This document shows positions 33,625-43,015 of a stretch of 64,000 bases of DNA, piece by piece. The notes under the pieces are model-generated. The model worked only from the letters and a program-made list of their open reading frames with translations, did not search any database and was not told the DNA's origin. Position 1 is the stretch's first letter; each line of letters opens with the position of its first letter. The position numbers and the translations under genes were made by a program. Source of the DNA: Saccharothrix sp. S26 (lineage in GTDB: Bacteria > Actinomycetota > Actinomycetes > Mycobacteriales > Pseudonocardiaceae); assembly GCF_021390395.1 (NCBI RefSeq), contig NZ_JAJUWT010000026.1, positions 1 to 64,000 on the forward strand, written 5' to 3'.

Positions 33625-34304
33625 ACTACAACGAGCTCAACGACACCATCCGCTACACCATGTGGTCGGTCTTCCGGGTGGAGCCCGGTCGCCTGCCCGA
33701 CGACCGCGGCCCCGCCGCCTCCGAGGCGCAGGAGTACCTGGACGGCCTGGAGGCCAAGGGCGTCGTGGTGCGCGGCGTGTACGACGTGGCGGGCCTGCGC
33801 GCGGACGCCGACTACATGATCTGGTGGCACGCCGAGGAGATCGAGCAGGTCCAGCAGGCCTACACCGGGTTCCGCCGCACCGCCGTGGGCCGGGTGTCCA
33901 CCCCGGTGTGGAGCCAGGTCGCGCTGCACCGGCCCGCCGAGTTCAACCGCAGCCACATCCCGGCGTTCCTGGCGGGCGAGGAAGCGCGCAAGTACGTGTG
34001 CGTGTACCCGTTCGTGCGGTCCTACGAGTGGTACCTGCTGCCGGACGAGGACCGCCGCCGCATGCTCGCCGACCACGGCAAGGAGGCGCGGGACTACCCG
34101 GACGTGCGGGCGAACACGGTCGCGTCGTTCGCGCTCGGCGACTACGAGTGGATGCTGGCGTTCGAGGCCGACGAGCTGCACCGCATCGTGGACCTCATGC
34201 GGCACCTGCGCGGCACGGAGGCGCGTCGCCACGTGCGCGAGGAGGTCCCGTTCTACACCGGCACCCGCGTCCCGGCCGCCGAGCTGGTCGCGAACCTGCC
34301 GTGA
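33612..34304 (+). CDS. hemQ: Coproheme decarboxylase HemQ
   Basis: The 230-residue chlorite-dismutase-fold enzyme converts coproheme to haem b with peroxide, the last step of the actinobacterial pathway. Typical segments are MWSVFRVEPGRLPDDRG, a substrate-side RKYVCVYPFVRSYEWYLL with the reactive tyrosine, and the proximal histidine helix MLADHGKEARDYP. The chlorite dismutase distal arginine is not evident, which supports HemQ. It begins inside the end of hemY (13-nt overlap). Confidence 0.94.
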   Translation: MARLNYNELNDTIRYTMWSVFRVEPGRLPDDRGPAASEAQEYLDGLEAKGVVVRGVYDVAGLRADADYMIWWHAEEIEQVQQAYTGFRRTAVGRVSTPVWSQVALHRPAEFNRSHIPAFLAGEEARKYVCVYPFVRSYEWYLLPDEDRRRMLADHGKEARDYPDVRANTVASFALGDYEWMLAFEADELHRIVDLMRHLRGTEARRHVREEVPFYTGTRVPAAELVANLP

Positions 34305-34316
34305 GCGGACGCGGTG

Positions 34317-34346
34317 GAGGGACGCCCGACCTCGGACGCCCCTCCC
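34317..34346. terminator. Hairpin between hemQ and the convergent subtilase gene
   Basis: GGAGGGACGCCCG and CGGACGCCCCTCC form an imperfect 13-bp GC-rich stem with a 3-4-nt loop in the 50 bases separating two convergent stop codons. It probably stops both transcripts. Confidence 0.55.
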
Positions 34347-34355
34347 CGCCGGCCG

Positions 34356-37300
34356 TTACGCGGTGAGCCGGTAGGCCCGGAGCACCGTGTGCTCGAACGT
34401 GTTGCCCTTGCTGTCCGCGCCCTTGGCGCGCAACGACGCGAAGCCCGCGTGCGCGGCGTTGCGGACGAGCGCCGCGCCGCCGACGACCGGGACCGCGGAC
34501 CACGTCTTGCCGTCGTCGAACGACACGTCGACCTCGACCGCGCGGACGCGGCCGTTGTCGGCGCCTTGCTGCTGCTGCACGGTCAACGGGATGCGCAGCA
34601 GGCGTCCGGCGGGCGTGCCGCCGGTGGCGTCGAGCCGGGGCGCGAACCGCACCACCGAGATCGGCAGCTTGCGCACCTCGCCCTCGGGCGTGGTGTCGGA
34701 GCGGAACGTCCACGCGCCGGTGACCCGCGTGCTCAGCTCCGAGACGCCCGGGGCCCGCACGACGTCGACCTCCGCCCGGTAGCGCGCCGCGCCCGCCGGC
34801 ACGGTGAACGAGCCGCCCGGGTCCGCGACCTCGCCGATCTTCTGCCCCTCCCGGTACAGCGCGGTGCGCGCGGACTCGTAGGCCGATCCGCCCCAGTTGT
34901 TCGCGGCGTCGTTGAGCATCGGCACCTGCACGAACAGCTGGTCGCCGACCCGGCCGAGGGGTTCGAAGCGGGATGCGGGCAGGCCCGGCCCGTGCACGGG
35001 GAAGTTGAAGCTCTCCGCGCCGCGCTCACCGGGGCGGTAGGCGCGTCGGGGTGACGCGTACTCCGCGACGATGTCGAACTCTCCCTTGACCTGGATCATG
35101 CGCCACGTCCACTGGACGTCGGCGGTGGTCACGTAGTCGACCGCCGAGCCGCCCGGTCGGACCGGGAACAGCACCGCCCAGCCACCGCCGCCCGACGGGC
35201 CGCTCGCGTTGCCGCCGTGCGCGAACTCGTCGCCGGCCGGGCCGGGGCCGAACCTCGTGCGCACCTCGGCCAGGTCGCGCTTGGCGGGCGCGCGGACGAA
35301 ACCGGTGGGCACCCGGCCGCGCTCGATCCACGCGAACCGGTAGCTCACCCGTGCGTCGCCTGCCGGTCGGCCCTCGAACTGCGAACCGATGGTGACCTCG
35401 AGGTTGTCGGCGGGCAGCTCGGGACCGGTGTGGCCGAGCGACAGGTGCTCCGGCAGGCCCTCGAAGAACGCCACGCCGAACCCGGCGCGCCGGTCGCCGG
35501 TCGAGCGGTCGAGGTTGATGTCGCCGATGTAGGACACCGCCTCCGGGTCCGGCGCCGTCACGCGCACCGGCTTGGCGGTGCGGGCGTCGAACGTGACCGA
35601 GGTGTCCCCGGTGATCGACAGCGAGGGCCGCGGCAGCACGGCGACGCGGCCGCCCGCCTCGTCACCGGTGAGGATGGTGGTGTGCACCATGTACTCGCCC
35701 TTGGGCAGGCGGATGGTGGGGGTGTTGTCCGCGGACTGGAGGAACGTGAACGTGTTGTTGTCCACGCCCATCACCGCGCTCGCGTAGCTGCTCGGCGCAC
35801 CGCCCTCGGCATCGAGGAACGTCGCCTTGACGTCGTAGCTCTCGACCTCGCGGTCGATGCCCACCGGGGTGCGCAGCACGTCGCCCGCGACCACCGCGCC
35901 GGAGTACGCGCCGTCGACCGCGCCGACCCTGGTGTCGGCGGTGACGGTCACCTTCGCCGCACCGCCGGCGGGCACGGTGACCGTGCCGGGCGTGACGGTG
36001 AACATGCCGTCGGGCGCGGGCTTGCCGTCCGGGCCCTTGGCGTCGACCGACACCGGGAACGTGACCGGCTCGGTGCCGCTGTTGCGGTAGGTCAGGTCCC
36101 GGGTGACCGGCGTGTCGTCGTTGTGCGGCCATTGCCGGATGCCCATCGACAGGCTCGCGGGGTCGGTGGTGACGGTGGTGGTGATGGCCTTGGCCAGGTC
36201 GACCCGGCCCGCGCCCTGGTCGAACGCGGTGAGCGCCGGGTTGGCCTTCGCCGAGGCCATGAGCGCGGCCTTGAGCTGAGCGCCGTTCCAGTCGGGGTGC
36301 TGCTGGGCGAGCAACGCCGCCGCGCCCGCGACGTGCGGGGTGGCCATCGACGTGCCGGACAGCGCCACGTGCCGGTCGTCCACGGGCGTGCCGATGGTGC
36401 CGGAGGCGGCCTTCGCCGCGACGATGTCCACGCCCGGCGCGGTGATGTCGGGCTTGACCCCGCCGTCGCCGATGCGCGGGCCGCGGCTGGAGAAGTACGC
36501 GATGTCGTCGTCCCGGTCGACCGCGCCCACGGTCAGCGCGGCGTCGGCGCTGCCCGGCGAACCGACCGTGCCGGGCCCGCCCGAGTTGCCCGCGGCGATC
36601 ACGAACAGCGTGCCGCTCTGCGCGGACAACGTGTTCACGGCCTCCTCCAGCGGGTCGACCTCCGGCGAGTCGTTGCCGCCCAGGCTCAGGTTGACCACGT
36701 CCGCGCCCTGGTCGACGGCCCACTGCATGCCGCCGAGGATCCACGACTCGGCGCAGCCGTAGCGGGCGCACACCTTGCCGTCGAGGATCCGCGCGTCGGG
36801 CGCGACACCTCGGTACTTGGCCCCGGAGCTGGCGATGGTCGAGGCGACGTGCGTGCCGTGGCCGTCGGCGTCGGTGGCGTCGGGCTCGTCGGTGAAGTTG
36901 TGCTCCGCGACCTCCTTGCCCTCCAGGTCGGGGTGCGTCTGGTCCACGCCGCCGTCGAGGACGGCGACCTTCACGCCCTTGCCGGTGTACCCGGCCTGCC
37001 ACGCGGTCGGCGCGCCGATCTGGGCGGTGGAGCGGTCGAGGTCGGGGTGGCGCAGGCCGTCGAGCCAGACCTTCTTCACGCCCGGGTCGCGCACGAGGGC
37101 CTGGAACGTCGTAGCGGCCTCGGACTTGGCCGTGGTCGCGGCGACCGAGCCGACGGCGGGCAGCGCCCGGGTGACCTGGACGGCGGCGGAGCGCGGCTGG
37201 TCGCCGGTGACGATCAGCGGCAGGCTGTCGCGCCGGCTGTCGTCGTAGCCCGCCTCGACCAGCCCGGTCACGTCGAACAGGCGCAGGTCGAGCTTGCCCG

Positions 37301-37595
37301 CGGCGACCGCGGCCACGGCGTCGCCGGGCACGACGTGCAGGTTGCCGTCGCGGTGGAACGTGTGGAACGTGACGCGTTCCCGGCCGGGGCCGGGTCGCAG
37401 CGAGCCGGACGTGGGCCTGTTGAGCACGACCTTGTCGCCCGTGATGAGGGTGACCGCCGGGCCGGTGTGCCCGGCCGCGGGGTCGGACCGCCGGGGCGTC
37501 GCGGCGGCAACCCCCGTTGCCGTGCCTGCCGCGAGGCCGGTCGCGAGGGCGGCGGCCGCCCACCGCGCCCCGCGCCTTCGTGATCTCGACGTCAA
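34356..37595 (-). CDS. Secreted S8 family subtilase (copy 1)
   Basis: The 1079-residue protease runs signal peptide (residues 1-32), inhibitor-like propeptide (to ~190), catalytic domain (~205-500) and beta-rich C-terminal modules (~520-1079). The triad is Asp214 in VAVLDGGVDQTHPD, His246 in DGHGTHVAST and Ser416 in LSGTSMATPHVAG, with oxyanion Asn337 in AAGNSGGPG. The start is the TTG at 37595: the paralogue lacks the alternative GTG but keeps GGGAGG eight bases before the same TTG. It is downstream of, and about half-identical by eye to, the subtilase at 37858-41094, evidently by tandem duplication. Confidence 0.92.
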   Translation of the reverse strand: MTSRSRRRGARWAAAALATGLAAGTATGVAAATPRRSDPAAGHTGPAVTLITGDKVVLNRPTSGSLRPGPGRERVTFHTFHRDGNLHVVPGDAVAAVAAGKLDLRLFDVTGLVEAGYDDSRRDSLPLIVTGDQPRSAAVQVTRALPAVGSVAATTAKSEAATTFQALVRDPGVKKVWLDGLRHPDLDRSTAQIGAPTAWQAGYTGKGVKVAVLDGGVDQTHPDLEGKEVAEHNFTDEPDATDADGHGTHVASTIASSGAKYRGVAPDARILDGKVCARYGCAESWILGGMQWAVDQGADVVNLSLGGNDSPEVDPLEEAVNTLSAQSGTLFVIAAGNSGGPGTVGSPGSADAALTVGAVDRDDDIAYFSSRGPRIGDGGVKPDITAPGVDIVAAKAASGTIGTPVDDRHVALSGTSMATPHVAGAAALLAQQHPDWNGAQLKAALMASAKANPALTAFDQGAGRVDLAKAITTTVTTDPASLSMGIRQWPHNDDTPVTRDLTYRNSGTEPVTFPVSVDAKGPDGKPAPDGMFTVTPGTVTVPAGGAAKVTVTADTRVGAVDGAYSGAVVAGDVLRTPVGIDREVESYDVKATFLDAEGGAPSSYASAVMGVDNNTFTFLQSADNTPTIRLPKGEYMVHTTILTGDEAGGRVAVLPRPSLSITGDTSVTFDARTAKPVRVTAPDPEAVSYIGDINLDRSTGDRRAGFGVAFFEGLPEHLSLGHTGPELPADNLEVTIGSQFEGRPAGDARVSYRFAWIERGRVPTGFVRAPAKRDLAEVRTRFGPGPAGDEFAHGGNASGPSGGGGWAVLFPVRPGGSAVDYVTTADVQWTWRMIQVKGEFDIVAEYASPRRAYRPGERGAESFNFPVHGPGLPASRFEPLGRVGDQLFVQVPMLNDAANNWGGSAYESARTALYREGQKIGEVADPGGSFTVPAGAARYRAEVDVVRAPGVSELSTRVTGAWTFRSDTTPEGEVRKLPISVVRFAPRLDATGGTPAGRLLRIPLTVQQQQGADNGRVRAVEVDVSFDDGKTWSAVPVVGGAALVRNAAHAGFASLRAKGADSKGNTFEHTVLRAYRLTA

Positions 37596-37597
37596 CA

Positions 37598-37620
37598 CAG
37601 ATACCTCCCGAATCTGGTTG
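37598..37620 (-). promoter_or_regulatory. Conserved leader dyad enclosing the ribosome-binding site (subtilase copy 1)
   Basis: The mRNA-sense sequence contains CAGAT-TCGGGAGGT-ATCTG: a 5-bp stem whose loop holds the GGGAGG site immediately before the TTG start. The same 23 bases are identical in front of the second subtilase (41097-41119), although the adjoining bases differ. Confidence 0.55.
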
Positions 37621-37806
37621 TCGCGCTGGGAAAAACGCGCAGTCGGAAGGCGCCGCTGACCTGCGGCGGCAGCGGTGTGCCAGAACAGTCGAAGCCCCCC
37701 AACGACTTCGACGCTATCCACCCTTAAAGGTGGGGTCAGCGTCTCTTGGTGGGGACTTCGCCACCCGGTCGGCCCAGCGAACGGTTACCTGACGTCGACT
37801 TCGTGG

Positions 37807-37842
37807 GCGAGGGGGCATCCGCCCGAGCGAATGCCCCCTCGC
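37807..37842 (-). terminator. Hairpin terminator after subtilase copy 2
   Basis: GCGAGGGGGCAT at 37807-37818 pairs perfectly with ATGCCCCCTCGC at 37831-37842 (12 bp, 12-nt loop), 16 bases beyond the stop codon of the gene at 37858-41094. The T tract is weak, as is common in high-GC actinobacteria. Confidence 0.65.
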
Positions 37843-37857
37843 GTCACGTGATCCCGC

Positions 37858-40800
37858 TCAGCCGACCCGGTAAGCCCGGATCACGGTCTGCTCGAACGTG
37901 TTGCCCGCGCTGTCGGAACCCTTGACGCGCAACGAGGCGTGCCCGGCGGCGGCGGGGTTGCGCACGAACGCGGTGCGCCCGAGCACCGGCGCGGGCGACC
38001 ACGTCCGGCCGTCGTCGAAGGACACCTCGACCGCGAGCCGGTGGACCCGGCCGTTGGCCGCACCCTCCTGCTGCTCGACCACGAGCGGCACCCTCAGCAC
38101 CCGACCCGCGGGCGCGGCGCCGTGCGCGTCCAACTCGGGCGTGAACCGCACCACGGACAACGGCAGCGGCACGTTCCCGTCACCGGGCGCGGTGCCCGAG
38201 CGGAACGTCCACGCGCCGCTGACCCGCGTGGCGAACTCCGAGACGCCCGGCGCGCGCACGCCCTCGGTCTCCAGCCGGAACGCCGCCGCGCCGGGCGGCA
38301 CGGGGAACTGGCCGCGGCCCGCGTCGCCCGTCTCGCCGACCACGGATCCGTCGCGGCGCAACGTCGTGCGCGCCGACGAGGTCACCGACTGGCCGAGGTT
38401 GCCGTCCCCGTCGCCGAACAGCGGCAGGGAGAAGGTGATCACGTCACCGGACCTGGCCAGGTACGGGAACGGGCTCGCGGGCGCGCCCGGCCCGAACACC
38501 GGGCGGTTGAACCGCTCCTGGTAGGTGCGCCCCGGTTTGTGCACGCGCAGCGGTGTGTCGAGCTGCGCCTCGATCGCCTCGCCCTGGAACTGCGCGAACG
38601 ACCACGCCCACCGCACGCCCGGCTCGGTGGTGGCGTAGTCGAGGGACCGACCCGGCGCGGTCACCGCGGTGTCCGCGGCGAAACCGGCCATGCCGTTGGG
38701 CAGCACCGGGAAGCCCGCGAAGGCGTGGCGCTTGCCCGCGAGGCCGGGCGTGAAGTGCGACCGCACCTCGGCGAGGTCCCGCTTGGCCGGCGCGCGGACG
38801 AGCCCGGTGGGCGCCTTGCCGTGCTCGGCCCACGCGAACCGGTACGTCACCGGGGTCGTGCCGACGGGCGTGCCCGCGGTCTGCGTGCTCACCATGACGG
38901 TGAAGTCCTCGGCGGGCAGCTCGGGGCCGAGGTGCCCGATCGACACGGTGCCGAAGCCGCCCGAGTAGAACCCGCCGAGCCCGACCAGCGGCCTGCCGCC
39001 ACGGCCGCGGCTGAGCAGGATGTCCCCGGCCGGCGGATCGGCCGGGGGTTCGGGGAACGTGATCGAGATCGGCTTCGCCTTCCGGGCGTCCGCCACGACC
39101 GGCGGGGTGTCGCGGGCGACGCGCAGGCTCGGTTGCGGCAGCACGGCGGTCTTCGTGCCGTCGGTCAGCACCTCGGTCAGCACCAGGTACTCGCCGACGG
39201 GCAGCCGGGCGGTGGCCTTGCCGACGCCACCGCCGGGGAACGCGAACTTGTCGTTGTCCAGGCCGATGACCAGCGCGAAGTAGTCGGCCGCCGGTCGGCC
39301 CGCCGCGTCCACGAACTCGAACGCGACGTCGTAGCTCTCGACCTCGCGGCTCACGCCCACCGGCACGCGCAGCTCGACACCGCCGCCGGAGGCGACGACC
39401 GTGCCGCTGTACGCGCCGTCCGCGGTCGCGGCCCCGGTGTCGGCGGTGACGGTGGCCTTGGCCTCGCCGCCCGCGGGCACGGTGATCGTGGCGGGGCTGA
39501 CGGTGAACACGCCGGCCGGCGCGGGCGTGCCACCGGGGCCCTTGGCGTCGACGGCGAGGTCGAGCGTGACCGGCTGCGGGCCGGCGTTGCGGACGGCGAA
39601 CTCCTTGCTGGTCGGGGTGTCGTCGTCGTGCGGCCACTCCCGCAGGCCCAGCGCGAGCGACGGCGGGTCGGCGGTGACCGCGGTGGTGATGGCCTTGGTC
39701 AGGTCGACGCGGCCGGTGCCCTGGTCGAACGCGGTGAGCGCCGGGTTGTGCTTGGCCGAGGCCATGAGCGCGGCCTTGAGCTGAGCGCCGTTCCAGTCGG
39801 GGTGCTGCTGGGCGAGCAAGGCCGCCGCGCCCGCGACGTGCGGGGTGGCCATCGACGTGCCGGAGATCGCCACGTGCCGGTCGCCCACGGGCGTGCCGAT
39901 GCGGCCGGTGCTCGACTTGGCCGCGACGATGTCCACGCCGGGCGCCGTGACGTCCGGCCTGGGCGCGCCGTCGCCGACCCGCGGACCGCGGCTGGAGAAG
40001 TCGGCGATGCTGTCGTCGCGGTTCACCGCGCCCACGGCGAGCGCCGCGTCCGCGCTGGCGGGGGAGCTGAGCGTCTCGGGCGCGCCGGAGTTGCCCGCCG
40101 CGACCACGAACAGCGTGCCGGTCTGCGCCGACAACGTCTCGATCGCCTGCTCCAGCGGGTCCACGTCCGGGGTGTCCGTGCCGCCGAGGCTCATGTTGAT
40201 CACGTCCGCGCCCTGCTCGGCGGCCCACCGCATGCCGTCGACGATCCAGGACTCGGCGCACGACAAGGAGCACACCTTGCCGTCGAGGATCTGCGCGTCG
40301 GGCGCGACGCCCCGGTACTTCTCGCCGGCGCTGGCGACCGTGGCGGCGACGTGCGTGCCGTGGCCGACGAGGTCGCTGTTGTCCGGGTCCTCGGTGAAGT
40401 TGCGCTCGGCGACCTCCCGGCCGGCCAGGTCGGGGTGCGTCTGGTCCACGCCGCTGTCGAGCACGGCGACCTTCACGCCCTTGCCGGTGTACCCGGCCTG
40501 CCACGCGGTCGGCGCGCCGATCTGCGCCACGGACCGGTCGAGGACGGGCTCGCGGATGCCGTCCAGCCAGACCTTCTTCACGCCGGGGTCGGCCACGAGC
40601 GCTTCGAAAGCGTTTGCGGTGTCGGATTTCGCGGTGCGCGCGGCCACCGAGCCGATCACCGGCAGCGCGCGCGTGACCTCGACGTCGGCCGAACGCGGCT
40701 GGTCGCCGGTGATGATGAGCGGCACGGTGTCGCGCTTCGCGTCGTCGTAGCCCGCGTCCACGAGCCCGGTGACGTCGAACAGGCGCGGGTCCAGCTTGCC

Positions 40801-41094
40801 GTCGGCGAGCGGTTTCGCCGCATCACGTGGGATGACGTGCAGCCGGCCGTCGCGCACGAACCGGTAGAACGCGGTGCCGTCACGGCCCGGACCGGCCGTG
40901 ACGTTGAGCAGCCGGTCGCCGGAGACGACGACCCGGTCGCCGGTGACCAGGGTGACCGTGTGCCGCTCGGCGTTGGTGTGGCTCGGTGGTGGCGGCGCGG
41001 GTGACGCGGTCGCCGTCGCCGTGCCGGCGGCCAACCCCACCGCCAGCACCGCGGCCCCCCAAGCGGTCCCGCGCTTTCGTGATCTCGGAGTCAA
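37858..41094 (-). CDS. Secreted S8 family subtilase (copy 2)
   Basis: The 1078-residue paralogue of the subtilase at 34356-37595 has the same order: signal peptide (AAVLAVGLAAGTATATASP), propeptide, catalytic domain with VAVLDSGVDQTHPD, LVGHGTHVAAT, AAGNSGAPE and ISGTSMATPHVAG, then beta-sandwich modules with an FnIII-like middle and a VSFDDGRTWSPAPV end. All catalytic residues are intact. Start TTG 41094 has GGGAGG 8 nt upstream. A GC-rich terminator separates it from copy 1, so the two are probably transcribed separately from near-identical leaders. Confidence 0.92.
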   Translation of the reverse strand: MTPRSRKRGTAWGAAVLAVGLAAGTATATASPAPPPPSHTNAERHTVTLVTGDRVVVSGDRLLNVTAGPGRDGTAFYRFVRDGRLHVIPRDAAKPLADGKLDPRLFDVTGLVDAGYDDAKRDTVPLIITGDQPRSADVEVTRALPVIGSVAARTAKSDTANAFEALVADPGVKKVWLDGIREPVLDRSVAQIGAPTAWQAGYTGKGVKVAVLDSGVDQTHPDLAGREVAERNFTEDPDNSDLVGHGTHVAATVASAGEKYRGVAPDAQILDGKVCSLSCAESWIVDGMRWAAEQGADVINMSLGGTDTPDVDPLEQAIETLSAQTGTLFVVAAGNSGAPETLSSPASADAALAVGAVNRDDSIADFSSRGPRVGDGAPRPDVTAPGVDIVAAKSSTGRIGTPVGDRHVAISGTSMATPHVAGAAALLAQQHPDWNGAQLKAALMASAKHNPALTAFDQGTGRVDLTKAITTAVTADPPSLALGLREWPHDDDTPTSKEFAVRNAGPQPVTLDLAVDAKGPGGTPAPAGVFTVSPATITVPAGGEAKATVTADTGAATADGAYSGTVVASGGGVELRVPVGVSREVESYDVAFEFVDAAGRPAADYFALVIGLDNDKFAFPGGGVGKATARLPVGEYLVLTEVLTDGTKTAVLPQPSLRVARDTPPVVADARKAKPISITFPEPPADPPAGDILLSRGRGGRPLVGLGGFYSGGFGTVSIGHLGPELPAEDFTVMVSTQTAGTPVGTTPVTYRFAWAEHGKAPTGLVRAPAKRDLAEVRSHFTPGLAGKRHAFAGFPVLPNGMAGFAADTAVTAPGRSLDYATTEPGVRWAWSFAQFQGEAIEAQLDTPLRVHKPGRTYQERFNRPVFGPGAPASPFPYLARSGDVITFSLPLFGDGDGNLGQSVTSSARTTLRRDGSVVGETGDAGRGQFPVPPGAAAFRLETEGVRAPGVSEFATRVSGAWTFRSGTAPGDGNVPLPLSVVRFTPELDAHGAAPAGRVLRVPLVVEQQEGAANGRVHRLAVEVSFDDGRTWSPAPVLGRTAFVRNPAAAGHASLRVKGSDSAGNTFEQTVIRAYRVG

Positions 41095-41096
41095 CG

Positions 41097-41119
41097 CAGA
41101 TACCTCCCGAATCTGGTTG
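41097..41119 (-). promoter_or_regulatory. Conserved leader dyad enclosing the ribosome-binding site (subtilase copy 2)
   Basis: Identical over 23 bases to 37598-37620: CAGAT and ATCTG arms flank the GGGAGG ribosome-binding site. About 200 bases upstream of it (41120-41324) hold no gene. Confidence 0.55.
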
Positions 41120-41324
41120 AGCGCGCTGTGGAACGCGCTGGCGGGAGGCGAAACAACTGTGGCGTGCACCGAAACGTGAAGTCGCCCCCCGACGGTTCGA
41201 CGCTATCGACGCGGGGGAACGGATTCAGCGGCCCAACGCGGTACCGGCGGGCGGCCGGGCAGCCCAACGGGCGTTGCTCGCCGAGGGCCGACCAGCGGAC
41301 CCGAGGGGCAGGTGCCGCGGTCAC

Positions 41325-41816
41325 CTACCGCGCGCTGACCGAGCCGTCGGCACCGACCGAGATGCGTGCCTGCGGTCCACCGGCCGGGCAGTTCGGACCG
41401 TTGGGGTGGGCCGGCTCGGGGTTCAGCGCGAGATCGCGGTCCACCAGGGGGGAACCCGCCTGGTCCAGCACGCGCAGGGTCGCCGTGACCGGCTTCGCGG
41501 GCAGCCGGGGGAGCGAGGCGAACCCGTGCTTGCCTCCCGTCGGCTCGGACCGCGCGCTGCACGAGTCGTCCGGCGACGTGCCGGTGCAGGTCGTCTCCAC
41601 GGCCCTGCTCGACGGGTGCAGCTCCAGCGCGGGGGTCGCGCAGGAGCCGTCCCAGCACACCTCGATCGTCGCGGCGACCGCGTCGGGGTGCTCGACGTCC
41701 ACGCTCACGCCGACGGGCGTGCCGATCGCGGTGCAGGCCATGTCGTCGCCCGCGTCGACCACGCCGCACGCGGTGGCCAGCAACAGCACGCCCAGGGGCC
41801 AGGTCCGTCTCCACAT
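41325..41816 (-). CDS. Small lipoprotein at the end of the MNIO (DUF692) operon
   Basis: The 163-residue protein has a short signal peptide ending in the lipobox-like LLATAC (Cys at about 17). The mature part has six further cysteines (MACTAIG, EVCWDGSCATP, TTCTGTSPDDSCS, NCPAGG) in a beta-rich, Ig-like sequence. I do not recognise a domain family. It starts 26 nt after the stop of the SCO6045-like gene, so it is probably the last gene of the TIGR04222/MNIO operon and would display its product at the cell surface. Confidence 0.75.
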   Translation of the reverse strand: MWRRTWPLGVLLLATACGVVDAGDDMACTAIGTPVGVSVDVEHPDAVAATIEVCWDGSCATPALELHPSSRAVETTCTGTSPDDSCSARSEPTGGKHGFASLPRLPAKPVTATLRVLDQAGSPLVDRDLALNPEPAHPNGPNCPAGGPQARISVGADGSVSAR

Positions 41817-41842
41817 GCCCGGGGGACGGAACGCGGCCGTGC

Positions 41843-42187
41843 TCAGGTTGCCCGCCGCCACCAACGCTTCTTCTTCGGCGGCTGGAGCTCGCCTCGTGCG
41901 ATCGCCCACTCGGCGAAGCGGGCGGCGTCCTCGCGGAAGCGCGTGCCGACCTCCTTGGGGTGGGCGGCGGCGTAGCCGTCGAACAGCGGGCGGAACCGGT
42001 CGCCCAGCTCGGCGGCGACGTCGGGTCGCAGCACCGCCACGATCCCGCGGCGCTTGGCGAGCAGCGCGCGCTTCTCGACGCGCACCCGTTCCGGGTCGAA
42101 CCCCGGCGGCACGGCCCCGTCGGCCAGCAGCGCGCGCAGCAGCTCGGCCTGGGCGGCGGCCAGGCGCTCGCGCTGCGGCCCGGTCAC
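41843..42187 (-). CDS. SCO6045-like small protein, partner of DUF692 enzyme
   Basis: The 114-residue helical protein (RLAAAQAELLRALLADGAVP; RVRVEKRALLAKRRGIVAVL; FRPLFDGYAAAHPKEVGTRF) closes with a very basic KKKRWWRR. It resembles the actinobacterial SCO6045-like C-terminal family. Its GTG start overlaps the DUF692 stop (GTGA), so the two are made together. Other MNIO enzymes need a small partner (DUF2063 in bufferin loci) with a similar helix pattern ending in a HP-x-x-EFA-like stretch; that role is inferred here. Confidence 0.72.
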   Translation of the reverse strand: MTGPQRERLAAAQAELLRALLADGAVPPGFDPERVRVEKRALLAKRRGIVAVLRPDVAAELGDRFRPLFDGYAAAHPKEVGTRFREDAARFAEWAIARGELQPPKKKRWWRRAT

Positions 42188-42981
42188 CCCAGCACCGCCC
42201 GGATCGCGGCCAGCTCGGCGGCCAGCTCGGCGTCGGCGGGGTAGTCGTCGTCGCGTTCCAGCAGCACGCCGGGCGGGTCGACGCGGGCACGCAGTTGCGC
42301 GAGCACGTCCAGCACCTCGGGGAGCACGGCGTGGGCGTGCGTGTCGTGGTAGACGCCCCGGTTCTCCTCGCCGCCCGCCACGTGCACGTAGGCGAGGCGT
42401 TCCAGCGGGATCTCGTCGAGGAAGCGGGCGACGTCGGTGCCGAGGTTGCGGGCGTTGGCGTAGAGGTTCGCCACGTCCACCAGCAGGTGGCAGTCGGTGC
42501 GCTCGACCAGCTCGGCGAGGAACTGGCCCTCGGTCAGCTCGCCGTCGGGCCAGTCGAGCAGCGCGGCGACGTTCTCCAGCGCCAGGGGCACGGGGAGGTC
42601 CTGCTGGGCCGCCTTGACGTTGGCGACGAGGACGTCCAGCGCGTCGCGGGTGCGCGGCAGCGGCATCAGGTGGCCCGAGTCCAGGCCGCCCGCGCGCACG
42701 AAGCAGACGTGGTCGCTGACCAGCGGCGCGTCGAGGGCTTCGGCCAGCGCGCCCAGGTGCGCGACGCGGTGGGCGTCCACGGGTTCGGCGCCGCCCAGCG
42801 AGAGGGACACCGCGTGCGGCAGCACGGGCACGCCCCGTTCCCGCAGCAGGAGCACCGACTCGGGCAGGTGCCCGACGTGCAGGTTCTCCGCGACGACCTC
42901 CACGAAGTCGACGCCGGGCAGGCGTTCGACGGTCAGGTCGATCTCCGGCCGCCAGCCGATGCCGACACCGAGCTTCTCCAC
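42184..42981 (-). CDS. DUF692/MNIO multinuclear iron oxidase
   Basis: The 265-residue TIM-barrel protein belongs to DUF692 (MbnB/TglH/BufB family). Expected metal ligands are visible: His56 (LPHAVSLSLGG), His91 (VSDHVCF), Glu136 (ALENVAALL), Asp169 (LLVDVANLYANARN), His200 (AYVHVAGGEEN), Asp213/His215 (YHDTHAHAV) and a late Glu (LLERDDDYP). Characterised relatives use two or three irons and O2 to rearrange peptide cysteines. GTG 42981 lies 34 nt after the stop of a TIGR04222 protein with a Cys-Gly tail, and its stop overlaps the SCO6045-like partner. Confidence 0.9.
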   Translation of the reverse strand: MEKLGVGIGWRPEIDLTVERLPGVDFVEVVAENLHVGHLPESVLLLRERGVPVLPHAVSLSLGGAEPVDAHRVAHLGALAEALDAPLVSDHVCFVRAGGLDSGHLMPLPRTRDALDVLVANVKAAQQDLPVPLALENVAALLDWPDGELTEGQFLAELVERTDCHLLVDVANLYANARNLGTDVARFLDEIPLERLAYVHVAGGEENRGVYHDTHAHAVLPEVLDVLAQLRARVDPPGVLLERDDDYPADAELAAELAAIRAVLG

Positions 42982-43015
42982 GTGCCACCAACCCTTCCGC
43001 TCGCCCTCGGTGGAC

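Noticed and set aside
37939..41004. A 1021-codon open frame on the plus strand
   Set aside because: Antisense to the subtilase at 37858-41094; very rich in Arg/Gly/His with no domain, a by-product of GC-rich third positions.
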